64,000 bases of DNA from Phalacrocorax aristotelis. Its lineage: Eukaryota; Chordata; Aves; Suliformes; Phalacrocoracidae. The stretch is taken from positions 6,255,610-6,319,609 of the forward strand of contig NC_134283.1 of assembly GCF_949628215.1 (NCBI RefSeq), in the 5' to 3' direction. The notes beneath the pieces are model-generated. The model was not told where the DNA came from and made no database searches. It saw only the letters and a program-made list of their open reading frames with translations. Position numbers and translations under genes: made by a program. This document shows positions 51,101 through 63,600 of this stretch, piece after piece (within the stretch, counting starts at the first letter, position 1; each line of letters opens with the position of its first letter).

Positions 51101-51351
51101 TATGGCTTTAAGTGCACACTCTGCTTTTGGCTCTTACACAGTTGTGCAGTGGTGCTGTACACTAGCATCTAAGAGGCAAGAATACAGCAGAGTGGCTTCT
51201 TTTCAATGATTACAAAATCTTAGTTTATTTTTCCAGTAGAAAAGAACTGGTGTTCAGTTGGATGGGTAGCTTTTTGATGTTCTGTAATGGCCCTCTACAT
51301 TAGAACTCCACCTCCTGGCCTTGTAAAGTAGTAAGCTGTTAGGGCCGTTTT

Positions 51352-51438
51352 TTCTTCCAAAAAACTTTGGAAGAAGTTTTTTATGAACATTAACAGCAAG
51401 GGCAGAAGAGAAGTTAACTTCTCTAATATTGAGAAGTT
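51352..51438. repeat. Cluster of three short perfect inverted repeats
   Basis: TTCTTCCAAA/TTTGGAAGAA with a 4-bp loop (51,352-51,375), the 18-bp perfect palindrome AGAGAAGTTAACTTCTCT (51,407-51,424), and AACTTCTC/GAGAAGTT with a 7-bp loop (51,416-51,438). The last two share an arm, so alternative hairpins are possible. Confidence 0.8.
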
Positions 51439-53494
51439 ATGTTTCTTGGTGTGAGTTTATGCGTTTATCTTTGATCTGAGCATGGCAGTGACCTGGACTA
51501 GCCTGTTAATACATTACTGACTATTTTGCGTAATGTAGGATGAAAATATGTAAATCACTCAAAACAAAAGGCTTTGACTTGAATTCTTGATTTAAGATCT
51601 AACTTTCTTCATACCCATCCTCTTCAATATTGAGAACTGAAAAAAACCCCTTGAGGCATCCACACCTCTGTCTTTCTACAGAGCACAATCAAATTGATGC
51701 AGTCATATTTAAAGAAGTCAAAGTCTCAGATGACTGGCATACAAAGGATAGTCACTATAAGCAGTTCAAAGTTATGTTCTTGTGATATTTACCACAATGG
51801 ACCCCAGCTTAGTCAAGACTTGAGGCGGCATGAGAATAAATTTATTATCTCTATGGCAAAGTATGAACCTGCATAAGGAAGCGGAGCCTTTAAAATTGGA
51901 ACATGTAGATAAGATGACAACAGTACCCTTGAGACTGGTAAGATGGCTGCTCAAGAAACACCTGATTTCACACACCCCGTTTTTATTTTTCCTCAAGGTG
52001 TTAGTTATATCCTTGGTCATCTTGCAGTATTTCTGCCTGGTTTCTGGTAGAAAAAAACCTGAGCATGTGGGAGGAAAAGATGAATTGAGAAGGGAAAGAC
52101 GACTGTCTTGTCTTCCTTTCACAAAGAATGTATCAGTTCTCACTTTTAAGTCAACCAGCAATACAGAGACATTTTCCCAATGATACTCTTCATGTAAGCG
52201 ATGCTATGGCTACCACATGGCTGCTTTATAATTGTGAGGTGATGATTGTGTGATGCCCACTGGGAGGCAGAAATGAGGTTAGGCAATGCTGAGCTGGAGG
52301 GGAGTGGTACACTGATGCAATCTGCTTATTACCTTGTAGCTGGTGAAGCGAGGTAGCCTTCTTTCAGAGACCTGGCTTCATGGAAAAAAAATGCTCCTAT
52401 TGTCTTTCCAAGTAATAAAGTTATCAAGAATTAGGTTTGGGTCAAGTTGTTGTTTTGCTTTTTAGTACAGCCCGGCTTCTTAGCTATAAGTAATGATGCT
52501 CTAATGGAAGTGAGGGGAGCCCAAATCGTTGGCACTTACCAAGAAGCAGTGGCAGTGGCTGGTATTGCAAACACTTCCAGCTTGGTGCTTCCCTCAGCAC
52601 CTGGGAAAAGGAATAGAAACAACTAAACTTCAGACTACATTTATTTTTAGATGTATTTCCAGTTTCTTTGGGATTCTGGTTGTGGCCAAAATATTTTTGA
52701 TATATTTTGAGTAAAATTTAGTAGTTTCTTTTCCTGCAAAGTATTACTTCTGTATTAAGTACCATCTGAAAAGACTACAGGCACTGCTATAAGAACATTG
52801 GAAAGTATATGTATGCCTAGCAAAGCTGGTAGGAAAGGAGGGGACTCGCTGAACAGGTCTTGGGATTTGGCTGCTAATTCTTTGTTTTTTTCTTCAGAAA
52901 TCCTCAGGGGGGAAAGATATGGACAGGAATAGGTGCACACTCCCTTACAAGAGACCACAGCAGAACTTTGAGATGCTCATCTCTGAAGGAGGTGCTAATT
53001 TAAAAACTTGTAATTATTCATGGCCCAGTTATCTCGGTATCCCATCCTAAAAGAGCATGTGTATTAAATATGTTACTGCCACTTTAGAAGATGTACAGAT
53101 CAACTTGAGCCTTCCTGGGTTTTACATAACTTCATGAAACTTGATGGCTCTAAACTGACATGTCAGTCAAATTAGAATTTAGAAACAATTAAGAGTTTCT
53201 TGAATACACAGCCTTTCTAGATCTATAAACCTGAGCATCTCTAACTTTATAGGCTCAATCCAGGCACAGATGCAATTACTGAAGCGGGTCCAAGAGTTAA
53301 TTACTTGGGTATGAAATAAGGGCACAAAGTTTAGGTAGGAGATCACTGACTATGAAATTTACAGTTGACACAATGTGCATCCAAGTCTGAATTCTGGATT
53401 TTGGCTCAAATACACCCCAACTCTAGCAATAGTACATAAATAGTTAGGGAAGGAAGCTGGTGATATAGTTGTAGTACTGTAAGCTAAAATCCTG

Positions 53495-53545
53495 AGAACG
53501 GGACTACTGCCATTGACTTCAGTGGAGCCAGAAAGTATTTCCTCA
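53495..53545. repeat. Possible fragment of an ancient archosaur interspersed repeat
   Basis: The stretch contains GCCATTGACTTCAGTGGAGC. I recall this kind of sequence as recurring in reptile and bird genomes as part of an old, very diverged repeat family. Ends and family are undetermined. A faint similar patch (CAGTGAAATCAATGG) is at about 6,530-6,545. Confidence 0.3.
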
Positions 53546-54100
53546 TCCTTTTACATGATAATTAGGGTTGGCCATGAAGTCAGTCCTCCATCTGTATTAA
53601 ACCTGGGGACCTGCACTAAAGCCAATCACGTATATGTGGCTCTTGTTACTTCAGAGTGGCTCTAAGATGTATCGCAGGTGCATAGCGAGGGGCTTGGCTG
53701 CCTGAGGAATTGGTCAGCAGGCAACTCTTCTTTCAACCCTTATATATATTTGCAGGCAGAAGGAGAGGAGGAAGGAAGGGGTCAGGACCAAGCGCGTTTA
53801 GGGATGGTTGAGCTGCAAGGGGGCCACAGCAGAAGGTAACCTATCTCGAAATATTTCAGACCTTTCAGGGTCAGACTGGACTGCTACAAAGAGATGTGTT
53901 TTGAGTTTATAATTGGTCTCATGAGAGCAATGATGCCTTTGATGTTGGCCCTTACTATCAGCAGTGTGTGCTGGTAGTGCCTGAATGACTTGCCTAAATT
54001 CATGTAAGAAGCTGGTGGTGCTGCAAGAACAGCTTTAACTTAAATTGTCTGGGATTTTAGGTTAGTATTACAAACCCCAGACCTTGCTTCCTTGCACTTT

Positions 54101-54552
54101 CACAGAATCACAGAATGGTAGAGGTTGGAAGGGACCTCTGGAGATCATCCTGTCTCACCCCCTGCGTGAGCAGGCACACCCAGAGCGGGGGCACAGGACC
54201 GCGTCCAGGCGGGGTGTGAATGTCTCCAGGGAAGGGACCCCACAGCCTCTCTGGGCAGCCTGTGCCCCTGCTCTGGCACCCGCACAGGGAAGGGGTTTGT
54301 CCTCATGTTCAGGTGGAACTTCCCGTGTTCCAGCTTGTGCCTGTTGCCCCTTGGCCTGTCGATGGGCACCACTGAATAGAGTCCAGCCACATCCTCTCGA
54401 CACCCACCCTTTAGATAATCATTAGTATTGATAAGATCCCCCCTCAGTCTTCTCTTCTCCAGGCTGAACAAGCCCAGGTCTCTCAGCCTTTCCTCATAAG
54501 GGAGACGCTCCAGTCCCCTCATCATCTTGGTAACTCTCTGCTGGACTCTGGA
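54101..54552 (-). mobile_element. CR1 LINE, 3' 450 bp with ORF2 C-terminus
   Basis: A minus-strand CR1. Read on the minus strand, a 126-codon piece starts with a run containing [20 protein letters not shown] and then NDYLKGGC. A neighbouring frame carries the continuation, so there is a frameshift. The 3' end at 54,101-54,150 has CACAGAATCACAGAATGG then GGTTGGAAGGGACCTCTGG. It keeps more CpG dinucleotides and a cleaner octamer tail than the other copies, suggesting it is among the younger ones here. Confidence 0.94.
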
Positions 54553-56658
54553 CTTACGTCTATGGCCTGGACTTTCGTTCAGGCCATGTCTTTATCAGTG
54601 ACTCCTGCAGCTGGCTGAGAGCAGGATTTGCACAAAACTGAGCTGCATTTTAATATTTGTTGTCACTTTTTGAAAACCTCAGTACTGTGACATTTTTCAG
54701 CAAAGTAACTAGAGACATAAAAATCAACAAAGGAAACAGTTAATAGACTTCAGGGCAATCAGAGGGCTTTGGCTCCTACTGCAAAATATTAACGGCTGTA
54801 ATTTGACCCCTTAGCCAATTAATTTTGGCCAGTGTAAAATTCCATACACTAAATCTGTTTACGATACTTCACTATTCTAGGCATCTGATACTGTGCCAAG
54901 ATCTTAATATGTCTCTGAACAGAGGTCAAGTCATGGCCTTAAAATGAAGACTTGAAATATAAGCTGTGTGTGGGTGGGTAGCCTTATGTCCCTAAGGGGC
55001 TTATGAGTTCCTTTTCTATTGCTGTATGATCTGAAACTCTGGTCACTGCTCTCTGTATTACCTTCTTGTATTTCTTAATCAAAATAAATCCATTTTACAG
55101 TTCAGAAATGACCTTTCTTTTTCTCAGGTTGTCCGGACCTCTGTGTCTTTCACACATGGCTTTAGTTAAGCATGCTAGCAGTTATCTGTTGTCTGTGTTG
55201 TACATCTGTTCAAAAATTCATCTTTGTTAGATTTCCTCGACAAGTCCAAGCTATATCTATCTTGTACTTTGGGTTGAAACAGTTGTATCCTGGTCCTTCT
55301 GCCTGGTCTACCCAGTCATTTAACACACTTTTCTTGTCTTTGGCTTTTGGGCTTAAATTTCACTCTGTTAAGGTCTATGAACTCCAGTGAAGTAGAATAA
55401 TTTTGATTAAAAATCTGTTGGGCTTGGGTGTCTGTCTGTGCCCCCTCCCTCCCCCCGTCCCCCTTTCCAATTTGCAGAGCGAATAGTCTTGGTTGCTGCT
55501 TGGAAACATATTAAGGGTACCAAATTGTGTTAAGTTCAAATGAATTCTGGTTACTTCTGCATGTTATGATTGGATTAAATCCTAATTTCTTTAGTTGATG
55601 CCAAGCTGTACATGATCAGTGTTTGTTTATGAATCAGATGAACAGGTACGTTTAAGTCCATGCTGTGTGAAACACAGTGCAGCGCCATATTACCAGTGCT
55701 GCGTAACTGTGCGTCTCATGGTAAGAGGCTTAGAGCGGACAAAGTCTAAATTGCATCAAATTCTGTTAAAGCTGTCTGACTTCTAGGTAGACGGCTGGAC
55801 CACTGCTTTGTTCTCAAGAGCTGGTACATGTGTTTTATATCATAATGAAAGAGCAATTTTCTAAGATACTCTATACTTCTCATGTACTTTTTTTATTAAA
55901 ATCTACTGTTGGCATGTTCTGAACAGGGGTTTTTTTTGTGCAGGATTGAAATGTTGTGCACGGTAAGTTAAAGGAGTGCCAAGTATCTTGAAAATAGTGA
56001 AAGAATGAAGTCAGTATCTGCTGTTCCACAGACCTGGATGTATTAGCAATCATGTGCGTGTGACCTTGAGAAGCTTCTATAAAAGGAAACAAAGCCTAAC
56101 AAAACAGTAGAAATCAGTGTCCAAAATGTTTGACTCTTCAGATAATGAAATAAAAATGTGTTTTCCTTCTTACTACTACTTGGATTGTCTTCTAAAGTAC
56201 TTCAGTATGTAGAAGTGCTGAAAACAAAGGGTAATCCAATTGGAGTCACTCACTGCAGAATGCAGATTAAGATTAACTCAAGTGTAGGAATGGCACATGA
56301 CTGATAATTACCTGCCAAGGATTAGAGTGCCCCAGTTAAATGGCAAAGTAGTACATCCATCGGGGCCTGACCTGTATCAGGTGCTGTGCAGGCAGATGCA
56401 ACTATTGCTTCAACAGCCACCATTACAGTTCTTTGTCTATTACACTTTTCTTTTATCTGTTGGCCATTACAGAAGGTTTTATTGTTTGAAAGGTGAACTT
56501 TGAAGGCTTATAATGAAGAATGCCAGTAATAAAACATCCTAGCCTAGTACTAAGAAGTTAAAGAACTTTTGAGGCCAAATCCTTGATTGGTTTAAACCCA
56601 ATTTATATTGAATTCAGTGGTTTGCCAGCAGTCTAGTCCTTGAGTGAAAGGATTTTTT

Positions 56659-56701
56659 GGGGGCTTGTGGTGGGGTAAAGGGTGGTGGTGAGGGGGTTGG
56701 G
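56659..56701 (+). repeat. G-rich tract with quadruplex-forming potential
   Basis: G runs of 5, 4, 3, 5 and 3 in about 43 bp, separated by short T/A/C-containing loops, some of which contain further GG pairs. Two of the loops exceed seven bases, so any quadruplex would be of the long-loop kind. Confidence 0.6.
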
Positions 56702-59700
56702 AGGAGTGAAGGGACTGAAATTTAAAAAGCAGCAGAAGAAATTGCTTTAGTCATTTCCAATTTGAATTTATTTAGCCATTAAAACAAATGAGATTGTCTT
56801 TGTCTGTGATATATAGTTCCCAGCTGATGTAAAGGGTATGAAAATAGTTAATGGCTTAACGAAAAGAAACAATAGGGTTTTATATTATCTAAGGAGATTG
56901 TCTTTGTAAAGCTGTTCTCTGGGTACTGACAGGTGGTGTTGAATTTTGCATACCTTGTATGCTTGAAAGAATAAGATTTTTAAAAGGAAATAAATTACAA
57001 CATGTCATGCAGCTAAAGGTTGCTTCTTGAAGTGGAAAAAGTTTCCAGTCCTCATATGGGGCTATGGGCATCAGAACCGAAGCTGGACAAACTGGATCCA
57101 GTATCCTATGGGAAATAACACTTGTGCTAAATCTGTTTTGGAGGTTACTTTCTAACCTGTCATGGTAGAGAGCACCAGTGAGGATCAGACTGGAGCAGTG
57201 CAGCCTGCAATCTTGTATGTCTGGGAAGGTCTGGGAGGAGCATTCCAGCTCAGCCCTGTCTGTCAAAGAGAAGCCTCTGCCTTGCCGAAGCCTTGCTTTG
57301 CCCATGATGTCGAAGGACAAGAGAGTGACAAGATAGCTTGTGACATCAGGCAAGTTTATCCCACCCTTATAACTTGCTCCATTGTGGAGTGAGTGTGACA
57401 TGCCAATAAAAACTCTACTGAATGGAACTAGAAGGTGTGGGCTATCTCAGTATTTCAGGATAGGATTTAATCAAATCTTTCATATGATGAGGGTGGGGGA
57501 AGGAAGGGAGAGAAACAGCATAGAGGATGTATGCTTCTCTGATGCAAATATTTGAGGTTTCTTCAGTCCTAGGAAAAGAAACTGGATTTTCGTAAGGTGT
57601 TAGACCAGAAAGAATCCTATATCGATTTTTCTTTTCTTAGTGTAAAAGTTATTTCAAACAGACCACCAGATGGTAGTGTTTCCTTTGTAATCAGAACTGC
57701 CAATTCATAGGAGTGACTACTCTTGTTTGGCATAGGTCACTCAAGGACTGCTCAATATATAGCAGAATTAGAGAATTGTAAGTAAGGAGCAATATTAGTT
57801 AACTAGACCAAAAAGGAAGGGGGGAAGCCTATCCATAATCTTCAGCCAAGTGAGACAATAAAGGACTCAGTGGAGCAGAGACTCTTGTCCTGTGTATTAC
57901 AGGTAAGCTGCTTGCCTGGAATTGCAGAAATATCGCAGGTGATTAAAGCAAAAAGCCACGAGACAACCTGAAAATGTTCCATCTTTTGCAACAACAAAAG
58001 TTACTGTTCAACTGCAGTGTTTTTTTTCAGAAATATCAGACATGATTTTGTTGTTTAAATGGGGAGCACGGTATCAGTTATTGCATAAAGTTTTGTTGGC
58101 AATTGGATAGAGCACAAAGGTGATGGATTTTAGGAGGTTAAAATTAGCTGGGTGTCTGGTCTTGGGCAAGTCTCTTCACTAGGGTGTTCCACAGGTCCCC
58201 TTTTTTTCAGGTGAGGACAATATTACTGATAACCACTGTCATGTCCTTAGAGTGAACTAAATTATTATTTAAGAATGCAGTACATTATTTCAGCTGCACA
58301 TGGCTTTCATTGACTGTCTCAAATAATATATTTGGATCAGTTTGCGTACAACATGTTTTGAAAGGCCTCATTTTATTCAGCCAATTTCCAGTTGGAAAAA
58401 GAAATTGTACCACACAGGGTGACATTTCACAGGAGTGTGAGAAAGTGATTTTTAAAGGCAGTCCTAATGGAGAGCTTCATACCGTGAGTTTTCAATCCGT
58501 TTCTGGACAGAAAGCAATGGAGAAATGCTGCAGAAGATTACAGTGAATACTTGTTTGTCTTTTAAATGAATTAGCCTAGATCTGTGTGTGGTTACTTTCT
58601 TCTCGCTTTGTTGGAAATCCCTCACAAACGATACCAGTTTTGGGAAGTTCATGGATGCCAGGGATTTTTAAGAGGAGGTATCCAACTATTAGTAGATGAT
58701 ATTTCCAATTACTGTTCCTAAAGAGTTACAGTGGAAGCCTGAGTCTGTGTATGTTATGATCATCCACTCAGAACAAGGGAAATGGCTGTCATGCCAACCT
58801 GTCTCAACATCTGGGTGTAAAAATTTCAGATGAGTATTTTAAAATGAACTGCTCAACCAGTGAGCTTCAAATTAAAAAAACCAAACCAAAACAAGTATTT
58901 GCAGAATTACATTTTGTGGGAAAGAGATAAAATGTAATATACAGGGGAAAAAGAAAGTGTTTCAGACGACTTACCCAAAATGAAGGGAAAAAAAGAAAAG
59001 GTAAAACCCACCCCTTCTTTGGATAAGTTACTCTCTCATTGTCTGTTCAACTATGGAACTAACAATTTTAGTGGAAGTTTTTAAAAAATTCATTATTTTC
59101 ATAGAACAACATCACTTTATGCAGCATAGGTTGTCAGAGAGTCTTGGTCCTATTTCCCCAGGGGAAAACCCCAGAGCACGGCCCTGTTTGTCTGTTGGGC
59201 TCTGAGTTCCTCCCTTGCCCCTCTGACCTGCTCTTCCCCTGGCCAGAATTCCCTCACTCCCATTAAGCCAGCTGACTTGTGTCATGTTCTGTCTCGGTTC
59301 CTAAAAATCCTCCTCTTTTTGCCCGAGGACAGGCATGTTTCCACTGGAAATGCTTTCTGCACCTGTGAGGATATAGACTGTCATTTCGGAGCTCTGAGAC
59401 TGCAATGTGTAGACTTTCCTGTGCATGCAATGTAGGTGAATGCAGAATATAATCTGTATCGCAACATCAAAATAGTTTGCTTTAAATGTGATCTACGCTT
59501 GCAAAGTAGTGTCCCACAGCCTTTGAAGTGTACTGGTAATTACAGAACACAAAACTTGCTGCTGAGTTTGCTTTAGAGTCTATACTTGGGATGTTTAATA
59601 TCACTTTAAACCAATGTCTCTGTTACATGTATGGGGATCTATAAGGACATGTTTGGATACTTCACATGATTAACAGAAAGGTGTGCTCACACGATCATGT

Positions 59701-60607
59701 GGCACTCTCGGATGTCCATAAGTAGGCAAAGCCTAGACCTTGAGACTTAACCTATACAAAGTTTTTTGAATCCTTGGAAGATTCAAAAGCAAAACAGCAG
59801 CAACTGTCCAGAGAAGTGAAGTTAAATGAGCAGGTAAAACCAACAGTGAAACTGTGTAGAATAGCTGGAACTCACTGCACTTCTTGTGGCTCCTGTATCA
59901 TGTTTCATATATTTTGGGTGTGATCGCTGCACTTTGTGCATTGTTTTTAAACCACTGAGAAATGAGCCAACCTGTATGGGCAGAAAAGACCTGCAGAACT
60001 GAGAGCTGATACTACTACTAAATGAGGAAAAGGAACATTTTGAGCATATCTGCTTTTAATAAAGTTTTATTAGAAATACATTTTAGTTGTGTTTAAGGAC
60101 TCTGCTTTTGAGCTGCAAACAGCTCCTGTAGAATTTTGCTGGTTTCACTAAAGGCCATTTTTTATTGCAACACGCCTCATCTTTGATTATTCATTTTGAT
60201 TTTCTCATGTTGTACGTTTGTCATTCCTCAGTTTTAAGATTTTCTATCTTGTAGCATTTAATCTATCATTTGTTCATTGCATGTAATATAGACTGTTTCA
60301 ACTGACTATTGAGATGCTACAGTACTGCTTCTGACACTTTGTTTTTACTCACTTAAGTCAGATACCAAGGCGTTAGCTAGGAGAATAGGAGACATCATAT
60401 CGTGTCCAAATTTTTAACTTTATTTGCTGTTTTAAATTTTATCTAATCAATATATTCAAATTTTTGCAGTTGGGCTACTCGAGTATCTTAGAAGCAGGCA
60501 GTGTTAGATGTGTAGTGAAAGACAGAGATAAATTAGATGAGCAGCAAACTCTTGTTTCTATGCTTTCCAGTTTCACAGTGTATGTGAAGCACTCCAATTT
60601 CTTAATT

Positions 60608-60630
60608 TAAAATGTTTTAAAAACATTTTA
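60608..60630. repeat. 23-bp near-perfect palindrome
   Basis: TAAAATGTTTT, one A, then AAAACATTTTA, giving 11-bp perfect arms with a single central base. It has no flanking duplication or open frame. Confidence 0.85.
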
Positions 60631-63600
60631 CATGTTGCTATTTAGGAGCTCCCAATCTTGTATAGGCCAAGCTGATGCTTTGCTTTACAGTGCAGTATGT
60701 GTATTTAAAAGAAAGATATAAGTAGGTTTTAAGAAAAGAACCATAAATAGGATGTGGTAAATAGTGAATACTGTACCTGTAATCCATGTTTTGATTAAAA
60801 GTAAATATCCAAATGAATGCCATATCTCTTTTTTCTTTTTTTTTCCTTTTTTTTTTTTCCTGGGCACTTAAGGCTCTTGACAGAAAAGAGTTGGGATTGT
60901 GTGGTTTTGGTGGTTGATGGTTTTGTTTTTGTTTTTTTTTTAATGCTTAAATGCTAAACTATTCCTAAAGATTTCTCAGTGGCCTTGATTTCATGATTCT
61001 TTCTTTTTGATACTGTGCACATCTTTGACCTGTTACCTTGCCTCCCCCCTCACATGCTGGCTGTGCACACTGACCCAACACATCAACAAGCTTTCTTCAT
61101 GTGAATTCTGAGGAAGGGAATATTGTGATGTTGCCTCCAGCAGTCTTCCTTCTGTTTTGAATTACTTTTCTAAAGGTTATGGTTACGTATGGTTCACTTG
61201 TGGAGCACACTGTGGTATCCACACAACTCCTCAGGTGAACAAAAGAAAAAAGTTAAGTGTTAATACTTTGCTAATGTTGCTTAAAACAACAGCTACCTTA
61301 AGATCAGGACAGAGTGAGTGCTGTCACTAGCCAGGTTAAAATGGCCCTTGTAGGTAATTTTAAATCCAGAATTCCTTAGCAGTGATAAAATTTCCTATTA
61401 AATGCTATAAGGTGGTTTAATAATAAACCTGTGGAGAAGGAAGGATAGTGTGCTCTAATAGTGGTAATAGCAGTTGAATATACATAGTTCTGGAAAGCCC
61501 TACTAAACGCCCCTATAGGGTTGACCTACATCCCTACTAAAATACGAGGGCATATTGCAGAGGGAAGTTCCTCTACCGTCACCTCTGCTCTGTGCTGTCT
61601 TCTCACAGGGGAGCAGCAAATGAGTTGCTACCTCTTATCCTTGGACTTTGTGTATAGTGATGAACTTGGTTACTGTGCAACCCAGTTAACCAGGGCTACA
61701 TTTGTGCTTGGGGAAGGGAAGGTGGGTATGTGAAAGTAGCCTTTTTCTGCCACACAGTCTTATTTTAATTTTTTTTAATATATAATCTTCGGACATACAG
61801 TTATAACCCAGCGGCAAGTAATTGCTTAGGTTTCCAGAGGAAGGACAGAAAATGGAGTTTTAGCTGTCAGTATTGACAGAAAAAGTTTTGGTTTCCTTTT
61901 CTCATAGGCTGAGTTCAAATAAGCAAATTATGGCCATTATCCCTCATGACTCAAACAAATTACACAAATCCTTTGCAGGAGTGAGCTGCAATGAGGAAGC
62001 CCAGGAGGAACTGTGGTCAGGTCAGCTGGCAGAATTAATTTATGCTCATCTCTGTCACAAAAAAGTAAATGGCGTTTGCATTTGGTTCTGTTGTAACCTC
62101 TTGGGATTGATCACTCAGAAGTGAAGCAAAAAGGGAGCCGGTTTCCAGTCTCTCTTACTGCCTCCCGACCTGCGGCTGTCAAAATGATTCTCCTTTTTCT
62201 TATTTTTTTTCCCTTCAATACAAGGTGTCCATCACAAGCCTAAATTTAAGAAATAGTGATTTTGATCAGCTAACGCTCCTTTATTTTCAAATAAGTTCCA
62301 GTCGCTGTACACATTTGATTGGCGCTTTTCCCCAGCAACCTAATGCTCAGTTTGGAGTAATGGGAACACAAACCATTAATAAAAGATTAAAGAAAAAGCA
62401 AAACACCAGGATTTAAAATTCCAAACATATCTCTGTAGACTGTCTTTATAAAAGGCAGTTTCTTGGGCAGGCGTTGAAATGCAATTCTTCCTACGCATTA
62501 AATAATAAAATCAGACGTGAACTTTCAGATTGCTGTGCTGAGCAAAAGGGATGTAGTTCTTTTAAGTCATAAAAGTAAGGAAAATCAGATTTCAAGAACC
62601 AAGATCACACTTGAACACAGTTGGAAAACTACAGCATGTTACCAAAACCTCATTAAGCTGTCATAGGCTTTTTTGTGCACTTCCTTTCCCAGTCTTTTTG
62701 ATTGCCAAGATATTTGTGTGTAAATACTCTTTTCTAACTCTATTCCCCCTCCTCCGTCTATGATACTGTTTGTGACAACACAGCGGTTACCATGGGGTTT
62801 GTGACGTGTGATGTCATATACAGCAGTGTGACCTCGGTGAGCCAGTGAGTCTGGTGAAGGATGGAGATGGACAGAATAACTAAGGCAGCAAAAATAGAAA
62901 AATATGTGGGGAAAAATGAATGAATTTTAATAAGATAAGAATAAAGCACTGGTGCGTGGGTCTGGTTTTGTTCTTTAAAGTTCACCAGAGTGCACATCAT
63001 GGCTGTCTAAAGCTTTTCTTTTTTTGGCCTGAAACTCACCGGTTCTGGTTTTGGAATATGTGCTGTGTGATATGTAGCTAAGGAGAGACCTTTCCTCTAC
63101 CAAGACAAGCAATATGAGGTAAGCTTAGAATGAAAACTGTAACTCTACCCGAGCTTCCAGAAAAGGCAGCATTGAATCAGACACTATAACCGCTTAGCAC
63201 TTCTCTAATGCTTAACACGTGGAGATGTTATTGAATCTTCACAACACCCCAATATGAAAAGTAAGCAAGTGCTAGTATCCTCAGTTAAAAATTAGTGAAT
63301 GTGTGATAATCTAAACAGTAAGTGAACTCTCAAAGTGACTCATCAAATCATTGGCAGCAGTGAGATAAAGATCTGGAAATTCCTGTCTTTATAGTCCCAT
63401 GTTTGTTTCACTGGATCAGGTTTGCCTTCCACTGAAAACACAATTTTCAAACTTGACCTGCTCAATTAAATGATAGTCTTACTCCTACCAATATTATTAT
63501 ACTTTTTTTAGAGTCAGGTAAGCCTAGCACTAGAACAGAATATTCATATCTGTTAAATGTGTAAGAGATTATGCCTAGAACCCATGCAAATGCTTCTGCA

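Larger units (their letters stand above)
43668..54100. other. Intergenic sequence with an AT-rich element and inverted repeats
   Basis: No recognised gene. It contains the AT-rich block at 45,020-45,175, a poly-A/AC-rich run at 48,681-48,712, G-rich runs at 48,824-48,838, an A15 run near 51,020, and the inverted-repeat cluster at 51,352-51,438. A 156-codon minus frame at 46,140-46,610 and paired plus/minus frames at 51.8-52.2 kb show no domain. Confidence 0.5.

Noticed and set aside
56889-57401. 170-codon minus-strand open frame
   Set aside because: An antisense frame of 76 codons overlaps it, residues look random, and no family resemblance or splice context was found. It is long enough to re-check with a homology search.
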